Assembly: GCA_900074885.1 (NCBI GenBank)
Contig: FJUW01000056.1
Location: forward strand, 217,571-281,570
Length of the DNA stretch: 64,000 nt
Direction: 5' to 3'
Source: Rhynchosporium graminicola
Lineage: Eukaryota > Ascomycota > Leotiomycetes > Helotiales > Ploettnerulaceae
How positions within the stretch are numbered: position 1 is the first letter of the stretch; every line of letters starts with the position of its first letter. Of the stretch, positions 1-10,969 are shown piece after piece. The translations under genes and the position numbers were made by a program. The notes under the pieces are model-generated. The model saw nothing but the letters and a program-made list of their open reading frames with translations, was not told the DNA's origin and did no database searches.

Positions 1-1660
1 GGGGGGGGGATAGGCTTGCTTGTTGGTGTTTTGAAGTGGTGTCGCGGCTGGGTTACTTACTACATCGAGCTCGAGCCGATTCGTACGAACGAGGATGTCT
101 GGAGGTTTGGACAGGGTCGTGTGGAGGAGGGTCAGACTCAGTGGGGTACGTCTCACCGTGAGATCTCCCCGGCTCCTACCTTTTTATTGAACTTGCTCTT
201 CTTCTTCTTCTTGGGCGGGATGAAGGAAGTCGCTGAGTGAGCGGTGTAGTTTGTGCATGGTAGACCTTGACTTCCAGCATCACGTCCTTCGGAGTAAAGT
301 ACATCAACCATCCTCTGCGTCCGGGAAACCAAACCCCAGAAAACCAGGCTCGGGGCATACCCACTCGTCTAGAATTGCGTGACTAGTGATATCACATCTC
401 AGTTTCAATATTTTCTATGGATAGGGACTGGGAAGCAGATCGCCTACTCCCTCAGCCGGTCCCACACTCGGTCTATCTTCATCAGAATGCTCAGCAAAGC
501 AAACCGCAAAAACTATTGGACGTACCTTCTGAATGGCGGATGTCGAGTCAGTGGAGTGGAATCTGTCTTTGAGATACTGATATACATCGGACTCCTGTTC
601 TATCGGTGATGCTTGAATATATTATCTGGCCATGGATGGTCACGGCATAAGTCCAGTCCTCGTTAGCTCTCGCTAGTTCGAGGCTTCGCATCGTCGTTGT
701 CATTAGTTCGATCCAGTCTCCCTGGTGTTGCTGCCATTCGTGAAGCAACCGCTTTCCACTTTTCTTGACCACCTCGAGTCTTGAGGTTTATCTGGCGTTA
801 ACTGGCTTGGATGAAAGCTAAAGTGATTGCCTAGATGAAAACACAGACTCATAGCTGGACCTGGCCTCAGCCCACTGCTTTCCAAACAGATGCTGTGTTG
901 GTAATCCAATGTATAAGTTCTGACGCGGGGTGTCCTGCGTGATGCATGTTGTTCCGTTTGGAAGAAATGCAGAAACAAAAGCATCCATCGCAGCCTATCG
1001 CAACTCTCCCATCTCCTGCAGAAGCAAATACGATGCACACATAGCTTCTGGGCTCGAGCTCGAGATAGGTAGGGTGTCACTTGTGGTACAGATTCTGGTA
1101 GATGGTAGACCAGTGGCATGGTGTGGTGTCAGTGCTTGGAGTATGGAACTTCCAGCCTATCTCGAATGGCTTTTGAGGAAGGCTTTGCTAGTGAGAATCG
1201 AAATAGAGAGGTGCTGAGTTGATGAGTAGTGGAATGATTTATTACTTGTTGAAGAGAAGGGATAAGCAAGTGATCGTAGGTGCCAAGTCCTGTCTCTCAT
1301 ATGCGCGGAGGAGTTCTCTGAAGATCGAGAGCAGTCTTGGAATAAATAATTGTTTGCGCTACTAAGCGAGGGGGGGCCCAGAACCAGACTTGAGCCGGAA
1401 GATGAAGGGAACTTACTTATAGCAATATTCCGGTGGGAAGCTTAACGTTGTGTATGCTGTCGAAAGCGACTCTCGTGTCTGAATTACATCATACGTCTAC
1501 TTTTAAGCTAATGCAATGAGTTCGGATTCGAAATTGAATGAAACATTGGTGAAGAAGCCCAAGAGGCATCTCAATAGAATTATGGTACAAGAAAATTTGG
1601 TCATTCCAAGTCAAGTAGAAAGAAGCAGTCATTCGACAACATGACCAAAGTTGCAAGCAC
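1..1660. other. intergenic, no gene recognised
   Basis: Several overlapping open frames of 60-140 codons occur on both strands, most without an ATG start. None shows a recognisable domain or can be joined to another by plausible splice sites. The region probably holds the 3' flank of the minus-strand acyltransferase gene and unassigned DNA. Confidence 0.4.
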
Positions 1661-3268
1661 CTAGGATATCATAACATTATACACATGGTAACACCTCTCC
1701 TCCAACCACCTTGCAAACCTCACACTCGGCGCATCCACCAAGCGTTCCACCTGCGACGCAATCCCAAACACCAATCCCGTAAACGGCACATACCAAATCA
1801 CACACGCAACCCAATAAAAAAACCCCCCTTGACTCTGATTTATTCCAAACAACCCCAGTATCAACCGCTGCATCCAAAACCCAAACAACATGACGCAGAA
1901 TTGATGCACCAAGTATAAAGAGAAGGCTATCTTGCCGAGATATTGACAGATGTTCGCTTCGAAGAATGCTTTGAAAGAGGGCAGTTGCGATATGCAAAAT
2001 AGCATCGTGACGCCGGATATCGACCACCACCATCGTGAGTGGTCTTCCATGTTCAGACTCATTGGGGTGCTGGAGAGGAGGAACTGATATCCGGGCATTG
2101 GCAATGTATGCGCTTGTTTGTATGAAAGTGTTGGGAATCCGGCGACATAGAACGCCATTCCGAAAATGACTTTCCAAAGGATGGAGTAGCGAGATGCTTG
2201 GAACGAAGGTGAGGTGCTGCTTTCTTCTTGCGCGAGGTTGAAGTCTGCGAGGAGCATCCCGCTGGAAAAACAGAACCCGTTCCAGGCTCCGAGATACATG
2301 CAAATTACGGCAAATACGGCTACGAGAACCATTCTCGTTGCGTTGCTGGGAACACGCGCCAGGGCAAGAAGCAGGAAATAGCAGATAAATGAGCCATAGA
2401 ACTCTAGTGGGATCGTCCAGATCACGGGATCGTATTTGGGGTGAACGACGAATCCTTGAATTGCGATGTTGAAGTTGTAGAATGGATTTATGAGATAGTT
2501 GGTCTCCTTGATCCAGTCCAGGAATTGAGCTATGGTGGTTGATTCTGCGACGAAATCGAAGTTTAGTGGGGGAGCGTATCCGAATCGAGTGGCGATCATT
2601 TCACAGAACGTGAGCAAGACTGGTGGCATGTAGAGTCGGAATCCTCGCCGGAACATGGATGAAGCTACAGATGGGTAGACGAGTTGCTTCGAACCTGCCC
2701 GTATCCATCGGAGTGATTTGTACGTGAGGACATATCCGGATAAAACGAAGAACACACAGACAGCCGCTCCACCAGAGTCGAAAAATGTCCGTAGAGCAGG
2801 AAGTTGCAGGAGGTTGGTCTGATCTGGCTCAGCATGCCATGCTGGAAATATCGTATGCCAGGCACTGATAGTGTGGAAGATAAACACTTCGAGCGCAGCA
2901 ACGCCTCTGACCCCATCCAGCCACGACGTCGGCTTGATGACAAGCGAATCTGGAGCGGGATACGAAAGAAGGGTCTGCAATATCTTCGATTCCTCTAGAC
3001 TGGCAAATATTGACCGCGATCGTTTATTGGTCCGAGATTCCAGAATCAATCCCTCCTCTTCCCTCATCATGGCTTCCAGATCCATTGACCCATCTCGAGA
3101 ACCCAGACTCAAATCAATACTCGGCCGAGCATTAAAGAAAGCCGATCTGTCCACATCCTGACCAAGATCCATACTTCTGGATAGAAAGATACGATCCTTT
3201 GGGGGCTCTCGCGACACCGTGCGACTCCCCGGGGCAGAAACCGACGCAAATATCACTCTATCCGGCAT
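1661..3268 (-). CDS. acyltransferase-3 family integral membrane protein
   Basis: A single uninterrupted frame of 535 residues begins with ATG at 3268. The N-terminal ~110 residues are polar and probably cytosolic. Then comes the start motif of the Acyl_transf_3 (OafA/NodX-like) family, SWLDGVRGVAALEVFIFHT, with the family's conserved His at its end. About ten hydrophobic segments follow, including FFVLSGYVLTY (shared by the family) and the closing LYLVHQFCVMLFGFW. Members transfer acyl groups from acyl-CoA to sugars, lipids or secondary metabolites at a membrane. The substrate here cannot be inferred. The length fits fungal members with an N-terminal extension. It stands alone; the nearest plus-strand gene with an intact frame starts 2 kb away. 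Confidence 0.88.
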   Translation of the reverse strand: MPDRVIFASVSAPGSRTVSREPPKDRIFLSRSMDLGQDVDRSAFFNARPSIDLSLGSRDGSMDLEAMMREEEGLILESRTNKRSRSIFASLEESKILQTLLSYPAPDSLVIKPTSWLDGVRGVAALEVFIFHTISAWHTIFPAWHAEPDQTNLLQLPALRTFFDSGGAAVCVFFVLSGYVLTYKSLRWIRAGSKQLVYPSVASSMFRRGFRLYMPPVLLTFCEMIATRFGYAPPLNFDFVAESTTIAQFLDWIKETNYLINPFYNFNIAIQGFVVHPKYDPVIWTIPLEFYGSFICYFLLLALARVPSNATRMVLVAVFAVICMYLGAWNGFCFSSGMLLADFNLAQEESSTSPSFQASRYSILWKVIFGMAFYVAGFPTLSYKQAHTLPMPGYQFLLSSTPMSLNMEDHSRWWWSISGVTMLFCISQLPSFKAFFEANICQYLGKIAFSLYLVHQFCVMLFGFWMQRLILGLFGINQSQGGFFYWVACVIWYVPFTGLVFGIASQVERLVDAPSVRFARWLEERCYHVYNVMIS

Positions 3269-4726
3269 CTGTCGCAGGCAGGTAGCGAGGTGTGCGGCAT
3301 CAACACACCGTGAGAAGCCTATATGCTGTCCTATTGACCTGTGGATTTCTGTTGACTGAAGTATGAAGAACGGGAAGTCTGTATCGATCCGTCGAAGGAC
3401 CGATGCGAGGAGTGTTTCGAAGTCACGTGATTATATTGTTTCACGTTTTTAGATCGACCGGAATAGGGGATAATGTCTGTGCAAAGGGTCGTGCGAGGCT
3501 TATCGATGCGATAAATTGTGTTTTTAATCAGTCTGATTCGTTCCCGCATCGCAATTATGGTTACTAGCCCAAAGTCTAAGCCGAGTGAACGGCCACAATC
3601 TGATCATTCAACGTGGTTCAAGGGGCCGGCAATTTTCGTATGTCGCGGATGACTAGGTATTTGCCAACCTGATTTGCAATACCAGCATTCGGTTCAGGTC
3701 GATTGTCTCCCATGCATCCTCTATCTTACAGTAAACACTATTTTGCCTTCATCCCAAGCCAGAAACGCATGCCGCCCTATGACGAAGGAAAGATATAAAC
3801 CTATAAATAGCAGATCTAGAAAAATCAGTACCTGACGAGACTGCTTTATCCGTAGAGTGATAAGAGTTTTACCACAGGAAGAATATATTTCATACCCGGA
3901 CAAATAGGCCCTAAGGAGAGCCATACTTGCTTTTGATAGAGAGGGGTAATAGGGGTGAGTCAAGAACTAACAAATATGAAGTAGGGAGGAAAAGTACCTG
4001 ACCGAGCTAAAGAGAGACGGTGCACTCTAGTACCGGATTGTAGAAACGGCACGATCAGGAGAGAAGATGTACCCCAAAGAGAAAGGTAAAGCAATTTCAG
4101 AGTTGAACATATCCTAAAGCGTTAAATACTATGGTGTAAGTATAGGAATAGGCTTATTCTCTGATCCCAAGATAACATTCAAACTCCAAGCGCCTAACAC
4201 GTATCGTGTTTCATAAAGCAGCATGAAAAATTGGCTATATATACATGCGAAACAGTGTCCAGGAAGAGGGGACGCTTAGGAAACAATCGGCTTTCGTTTA
4301 AGAGCAGTTTCTGACTGTGAAGGATATAATTGGCTGATATATCCCAACAGATCTTGAGGCGTACCATAGAAGTGTACCTTGGCCTGACGGCCCTGACTGC
4401 TTCATGTCTTCTTCTCTCGATATAACTTCCTCCAATCGCGCAATAACACAGAGAGAGCTGATGCACTAGCCATAAAGAGTGCAGGAGAGACTCGAATTCG
4501 AAGGGGAAGAACATTACGAGAAATCTTGGACCCCGAAACGTTATTGTAATTTCGCCTATCGAGCTTCAGACGGGAGGTGCAGAACTTCTAAGTCATGGAA
4601 AAGTTCCCCATGGAAAAAGAACAGATGAAGGTAGGAAGAAACCTCTTTAACAGCCGATATACTGAACAAACAATTGACAATTTATGCAGTCGTTACTTAG
4701 ACAAAGTTATATGGCAACTTCTCTTT
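3269..4726. other. intergenic, no gene recognised
   Basis: This is the upstream flank of the minus-strand acyltransferase gene. It is AT-rich with only short open frames. I see nothing that can be named. Confidence 0.4.
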
Positions 4727-5125
4727 GATTTCTGCAGATAGTTTCAAGGCCAAAGCATGGATTGTTCATCAACCAAAACCGCTTTGCACTGCAAGAATCA
4801 TCGAAGCGCACATCGCGATGACTATCATTGCGATTTTCTGTTATTTCTCGGCGACAGGAATTTGAATTGGTCTAATTTTCGCAGGAGATGTCTTTGTCTG
4901 GAGAATTCTGGCCTACATCATCCTGTGTCTCATCCGCAATGCTCACGTGAGTCATTTCTTCTTATCGCGAAGTTGGAACTGAAATCATCACAAAGCGATG
5001 ATTTGGGGTAGGGCAGAGCAATAAGCACAGGCGGATCGAGGCAATCGTCGTTACTGCACTATGAGACTTGGTCTGCGAAGCTGTATCACGACAAAATTGG
5101 ATTGCGCTGCCTATTTTCACGAAAC
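4727..5125 (+). pseudogene. remnant of a membrane-protein gene
   Basis: After a good acceptor (TTTCTGCAG, ending near 4737) one frame reads a protein-like stretch: polar residues, then hydrophobic segments MTIIAIFCYFSATGI and ILAYIILCLIR. An in-frame TGA falls between them. The second segment ends at a strong donor (GTGAGT, near 4949). A possible next exon after GGGCAG (near 5018) reads HRRIEAIVVTAL and then stops at TGA. Continued protein-like composition across stops, with plausible splice sites, suggests a decayed multi-exon membrane protein. I do not recognise the family. It could also be chance, or an extra upstream exon of the gene that starts at 5239. Confidence 0.3.
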
Positions 5126-5238
5126 CCCTATTTTTGCCACTGGCGCCATGCTACTTGTTTTTGAATAGTAACAACCCACAGCGGCACAGCTACATTCAGA
5201 ATTTTCACGTTTTATAATCACGACCTACTTATTTAATC

Positions 5239-7363
5239 ATGAGCATGTTTGGTATTCTCTGGACTTGTTTATATTGGGTTTTGGCGGTCGCAGTTGGTCT
5301 CTTTTCGTTCTTTTTCGTCGCTGGGATGGCTTTGCAGTGGAAAGAATGGCGTACAGGGCCGCAGTTGCGAGGGACTGAGGCTCAAGATGCAGAAGAGACG
5401 ATTCGTAAAAACAACTTTTCTCAATCACAAGAAATATAATCGTTGACAACTACACAGCTGCGGGTTCAGCATACGAGATCCCGACTCTCAATATCTTCCT
5501 TGCTGCTGCAACATCAGGAATCATGCCTGACGGGAACAAAACAGATCTCCCCTTATTTCCAATGGAGGAGATGGTAATTCTTTCCAAGAAATACGAGGAT
5601 TGGGCTCCCGATCCCTTCAACAAATTGCCTGGACCTCCGGGTATTTTGGGTCCCTCATCTCCTGTCTCTCCCGCGCCTCTTATTCGTTGGATGCATATTC
5701 TAGGTGGGTTGGACGACATACTAGCTATGGGTTTCGGTAGTCGGACACCTCCTCTTAGTGTTGAGCGGAGTTTTAAGGCTATGAAGACTAGGGTGAGTAA
5801 CTTCAAAGTATTTACTTCTTATCAAGGATTAATTGACTAGGTTTGGCTGGGACTTGTTCCCATCACAGATGCGCGCTGGAAGGCGAAGGATCTTGACGCA
5901 ACAGAAAATATCGAAGAAGCGCTCGCCATCATACAACAAGTTGTAGATGTATTCAAGCATCTCGCCAAACCAGCGATACAAGGCGATCTTCGCAACATCA
6001 ACAACAAACTCTGGGCTGAAATCGACGTCTTCCAAGATGCCTGCAATGCAGTCCGGACCACGAAAGGCGAGCCAATTCCAGATTGGAACCTCACGAAAAT
6101 GTGGGAAGCTTTCAATAAGTAAGCTTCCATACCTGGTTTTATGTGCACAAGATTTGCTGATCATAAAGACATCACTACAATTCCATCGAGCAGCAAGCCC
6201 GTTCCTGGACATTTACCCATCTCAAAACGCTCCACAACATCTGGAAACACAAATTCATCGCAACTTTCCAATCAGGCCGTGAACTAAACGACAAGCAAGC
6301 CACTGTCAAAATCGACCATTTCGACATGATGATCATGCGTAAGATACAAGACCTTCAGTTCGAAGCTGATCTCTGCGTCCGCTCTCGTACAGACGGTTTC
6401 CTCACGGCAAGTCGAGAGATGCATCCTTTGCTTGGTAAGATTAATGCTCCGAAAGAAGAACTCGATAGGGGCTATGAGAGCATCGAAGGAAGTAGGATGA
6501 AAGCTATGAGAGGGGCTTTTGAGAAGAAAGTGCAAGAGAGGACAAAGCATCGCCGTTCTGTCGCGCCTGTTCCGGCGTTCTTGGAAGCGCCCAGTGTGAA
6601 TACTGATAGGGAGTTCACTCATAAGGAAATACAATCTGAGATCGAGACGCCTCTTGCGATGCAGGTTGAGCGCTGGGTTGCGATGCAGATGGCTGAGAAT
6701 GTCGATAGGTTCGGTCTCGTGATTTACAGATTGGCTTATGGTCCGAATGAGGAGGAGTGGAAATATTCCGTTCGCAAGCTAGAGGCGGGAATTGAGACAG
6801 GTTTGGAAGGACTCGTGGGTATTGAAGATGTCAAATTGAAAATGACTCTTCACTGGATTGACGGAAGAGATGAGAATATTCCAGAAGGCGATATCGATGC
6901 TGCCCGAAGTCATTTCAAATCAACCTCCACCATTCCCTCAGGCCTAGCAACCACCGCCTTGCTAGCCATAACTCCCGACACTCTCAAATCCCTCTTCTCC
7001 AAAGTTTCCTCCGAATCCATCCAGGATCACAAAAACGAAGGAGACTTTCGTGGTTTCCTTTACGTCATCGATGCTGATTTCGATGCATCTAAGGACGAGG
7101 ATGAAAATGGCAAGAACGGCTACAAAGGTTCCTTCAAGATCATAGATCAACTAGTCTGGACGGACCTATTTGCTAATTTTGTAACGAGTCACGCGCAGAA
7201 TTTGAAAGAGTATTGGGCGTTGGCGATGGGGCATCCTTGGGGTGTTTACGTTGGACCCACGACTGCTGTGAGAAGACGGCTGTGGAGGGAGATGAACGGC
7301 GGATTGGGCATGTTGCTTGAGGCGAGTAAAAACTTTTCGAACGAGGGGTCGGGTGGAAGCTGA
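5239..7363 (+). CDS. membrane-anchored protein of unknown function (653 aa)
   Basis: Proposed exons are 5239-5404, 5470-5792, 5841-6118 and 6169-7363, all in frame, giving 653 residues. Residues 5-30 form one strong hydrophobic segment, either a signal anchor or a transmembrane helix. A tryptophan- and charge-rich soluble region follows, with NIFLAAATSGIMPDG soon after the anchor and helical stretches such as NLTKMWEAFN. The intron donors are GTAAAA, GTGAGT and GTAAGC; the first is weak but restores one frame through GIMPDG. The last exon is about 400 residues and lacks recognisable catalytic motifs. I do not recognise the family. A separate one-exon gene starting at 6326 is less likely, because the upstream exons read continuously into it. 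Confidence 0.68.
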
Positions 7364-7891
7364 GGAGATTGGGAACGATTTGACAATCAATAAACATCTG
7401 TAGTCTCGTTTCGCAGCGATTGTGAGAGATATCCTGTTTCAATCGAGCTGGTTGCTGAAAATAGTGGAAGCGAGGAATCATTTATAGCTCTTTCGGAAGC
7501 AAGTTAGTGTCGTATATGAATAAACTCTTTAAGTTATGTACATTCTACTTTCATTGTCGCAAAAGAGTTGAGTTGAGAAAATCCAACTTGTAAATGATAC
7601 ACCCACTTGGCCATGTCAAGCAGGGTTCAAAGTCAACACTTTCGCTTACATCTGGAAGCAATCGGCACTTTCGACCCTCCTCGCCCCCAAAAAACATAAC
7701 AGAATAGCCATAGTGTTCCGCACTACGCAGATCTTTCACATTTCCTTATCAAGGTCGATATCCCATTGTTGTTGGCTGGTCTAACGATCGACATTGCGAG
7801 TATGGCGACATGCGGGGAAATTATGGCGGCACCAGCCATTGTCTATAGATGACAAAACACCTACTTGTAAGTGGGGGAAATGCCACTATTA
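7364..7891. other. intergenic between the unknown protein and the 2OG oxygenase
   Basis: This holds the 3' flank of the upstream gene and the promoter of the oxygenase. No coding potential beyond short frames. Confidence 0.4.
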
Positions 7892-7899
7892 TATATAAA
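7892..7899 (+). promoter_or_regulatory. TATA box of the 2OG oxygenase gene
   Basis: A perfect TATATAAA lies 61 bp upstream of the chosen ATG at 7960. This supports the shorter start over the in-frame ATG at 7849, which lies upstream of the TATA box. Confidence 0.55.
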
Positions 7900-7959
7900 T
7901 CGGATCGAAATCTGTTGTACCAATATCAAACTCTACGACCTCTTAAACCAAACCTTATC

Positions 7960-9120
7960 ATGTCGGTAACTACCACTCATACTGAGACACAACAATCCAA
8001 TCTCGTCTCAAAAGACTCGAGTAAATACTCTTACGCCAGCCTCAGCCCATACGTCCATCCTCCAGAGACTTCTGAATCTCTTCCCTGGGCTGAACTCGTA
8101 ACTCTAGACCTCTCAGACTACACCACACCCGGTGGTAAACAACGACTCGCATCTCAACTCTCCCACGCAGTCCATAACGTCGGATTCTTCTACGTCAAGA
8201 ACTTCGGCCTCACCCAACAACAAATCGACAACCAATTCACTCTCGCCAAGAACTTCTTCTCCCTCCCCATCTCCGAGAAAGAGAAATATGAGATTGACTA
8301 TGGCAATGCCGACTATAATGGCTGGCGGCGCTCTGGTCGCGGCAAAATCTCCAACGCGAAAGACAATTATGAAATTTTCAACATCCCGAAATTCACGGAT
8401 GATTTCAAGGGGAGGTATTCGTTGCCTGACTTATTGAAGGAACATATCGATGAGATTGAAGTTTTCTCGAAAGCGTTGCATAGTAATGTCGTCATCCCGC
8501 TGTTGAGATTGTTCGCTATTATCCTCGAGCTCCCAGATGAGGAGTATCTCGTTAAGCAACATACCTACGCTAAGAAATCGGAAGACCATTTCAGATACAT
8601 GATCTACCATACCCGCACCCCGGAAGAGCATGAAGCTTCTGGCTATGGCCAAAGTGCAGGCCACACCGACCTCGGCACCGTCACTCTCCTCTTCAGGCAA
8701 CCTGTTGCAGGACTCCAAATCCTAGGCGACGATGGGAAATGGACATACGTCTCCGCTCAGCCCGGTACCATCACAGTCAATCTCGCAGACACGATCTCGC
8801 ACTTGACCGGAGGCTGGCTGAAGAGTTCTGTGCATCGTGTTGTCGCCCCTCCGAGAGATCAATGGGCGTATGGCAGGACAGGTCTGTTGTACTTCGCGAG
8901 ACCGCATAACGATACGGTCTTGAATCCGATTCTGAACTCGCCGGTCTTGGAAAGAGAGGGCGTGAAGCCGAGGTTTGAGAAACCTGTCACGATGGAAGAG
9001 TGGGTGAAAGCAAAGCAGACTCTGCAATTGAATCCTGAAATTGCGAGGAAGAAGTATGCGGAGTCCGGGGATGGGACGGTGGAGTTGATTGGGGGGTTCA
9101 GGGATCGGCATTATAAGTGA
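7960..9120 (+). CDS. 2OG-Fe(II) oxygenase, isopenicillin N synthase-like
   Basis: The frame encodes 386 residues from ATG 7960 with no intron. The N-terminal half matches the DIOX_N domain (WAELVTLDLSDY, then NVGFFYVKNFGL). The C-terminal jelly-roll carries the iron triad: His235-x-Asp237 in AGHTDLGTVTLLF and His292 in SSVHRVV. The 2-oxoglutarate-anchoring Arg306 sits in GRTGLLYF. In most family members that site reads RxS; here the serine is glycine (RTG). Such enzymes hydroxylate, desaturate or cyclise small molecules in the cytosol, often in secondary metabolism. The substrate is unknown. The neighbouring MFS permease and second dioxygenase could belong to the same pathway, but nothing in the sequence proves it. 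Confidence 0.9.
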   Translation: MSVTTTHTETQQSNLVSKDSSKYSYASLSPYVHPPETSESLPWAELVTLDLSDYTTPGGKQRLASQLSHAVHNVGFFYVKNFGLTQQQIDNQFTLAKNFFSLPISEKEKYEIDYGNADYNGWRRSGRGKISNAKDNYEIFNIPKFTDDFKGRYSLPDLLKEHIDEIEVFSKALHSNVVIPLLRLFAIILELPDEEYLVKQHTYAKKSEDHFRYMIYHTRTPEEHEASGYGQSAGHTDLGTVTLLFRQPVAGLQILGDDGKWTYVSAQPGTITVNLADTISHLTGGWLKSSVHRVVAPPRDQWAYGRTGLLYFARPHNDTVLNPILNSPVLEREGVKPRFEKPVTMEEWVKAKQTLQLNPEIARKKYAESGDGTVELIGGFRDRHYK

Positions 9121-10969
9121 ACTGCCGAATCCGCTGCACTGTGAGTGGAGGTTTGATCATTTGGTGGGATGCTGACTACATAAAGCTTGTATACGAAGAT
9201 TGGAGATTCTTGCTTGGTGAAGAGTCCATAGATTGGACTTGCCGTACCTTTGCATATGTTAGGTCAAGCTGGCGTGGGATTCGAGCGATGTCTTGAACAT
9301 ATAAGATGTGAGGTGTTTTCATGGTCAATAGAGATCCTTGAGTGAACTTTCAGCTCGCATTTGTTCCGATCTGTGTCATGTCAGCAAATTAGGTATTTCT
9401 ATCGTTTATCTTTGGTAGATCGTGTCAGTAGGGAATGGAGACATGCTTTACTAGTGTGGTCAAGTAGCTCGCTATCACTGTATATGTGCGATCATACTAT
9501 ATCGCGGCTCACAGATTCTCACGCTTTCTTTCACCGAAACACTATCGTCAAAGGATACACTTTCGCCAAGACGGTCGTGAAAGTCAGCTTAGCACTTGGC
9601 GATCAAAGGGTTCATCTTTTTTCAGAAGCGTAGAGCCGAGGTATGATTATCGGCTTTGACCGAGTGATGCTAGACTCCTGAGGAGCACGTCTTATAATTT
9701 TGTAAGAGGCACCGACATGTGGTCAAGGTAAGTAGCCGTATCTCTCAACCGAGCTGAAAATGAAGGGCCAAGACTGTGTCCGTGAATCAGATGTCGCAGT
9801 TATCTCATTCTCGTACTTAGATACCCCGGTTGGAAGCCGGCCATTTCCGACCGTTCGTGCGAGGTTCTCCAGCAGATTATTGTGATGTCTGGGTAAGGCA
9901 GAGATGGCAATTCTTTTGAGCATACTGACTCCTCTTTAGGAAGGGAAGCCTTAAATATACCTTGAAAGTACGCTAGGTCGGCATATTCGGATATGTATGA
10001 AATCACGCACTAGTATCGACATTCCGATTCCTCTCCTGGCGTAACTCTCTATATGCATGAATGAGTTTGTGGTAAAGACGTGATTACAACTTGTCTATAT
10101 ATTATTCCCTCTAAAAGCAAGATTTCTTAAATTCGCCAAAGTGGGAGGATACTTTCTGATCGGCTTCCTGCGTCCCCGTTACCCGAATCCAGAGCTAAGT
10201 AAATACGAGAGTTTATGCATGATACGTAGGACCTACCTTTTTCAACCTTGCCGGGCCACTACAAAGCTCATATCAGATTAAGGTCTTACGTCGGTAATGT
10301 CATGCTGAATAATAATACTTGGTATTTGGCTTCCGAACCCAAAGCATGGAACTACCAATCAGCTGGGGCAGGATAATTATCTTGCTTTCTTAATTATAAC
10401 GAACCTCGATCTAACTCGATCCCATCTCGTGCTATACTACCTCTTAAGACCAAGCCGTCAGAAATCAGCTCTACACCTACAACAAGCGAATGACACAGAA
10501 TGCCTCGGGTCGTCGAGGTGTTTTCGCAGTTGCTGGAGGTGCCAAGGCTACCCCACACTAAAGCCAAGTGCTGAGGCTACCGGGCACCCTTGGCTATGCA
10601 TACGCGCTGAACGAACCTTTCAGTTTGTATGGCTATAGCAAAGGGGTATTTACTTTTTCTGGCTAGATCGCTGTCATGTGTGGTCATGACGGGTTGCTCT
10701 CCGTCCTTGGCCATGAACTTTCTGGGGCACCAAACATGGGGCATCTTGGCCTTTTCTATGGGACTGCTGTGCATCTGGGGAAGCTGGAAAGTATTAAGCT
10801 GGAGTGATGCTCCAGACTTTGATCCGAGCAAGGTTCCCGGTTTCTATTCTTTCTTACGAGTTGTTACTGTTCAGTCGAAATCGTTTCCTTATCTTCGGCT
10901 GCTGGTAGTCAACACTAGTTCTGTTTACTTTCGCCAAGCTCAACGACCTCCCCTACCGACGCTGCGATC
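9121..10969. other. intergenic, no gene recognised
   Basis: About 1.85 kb between two plus-strand genes. Only short frames without domain features are present. It includes the promoter of the MFS permease. Confidence 0.4.

Noticed and set aside
703..1119. 138-codon minus-strand frame
   Set aside because: No family features, Cys/His/Arg-rich random-looking composition, and no splice partners.
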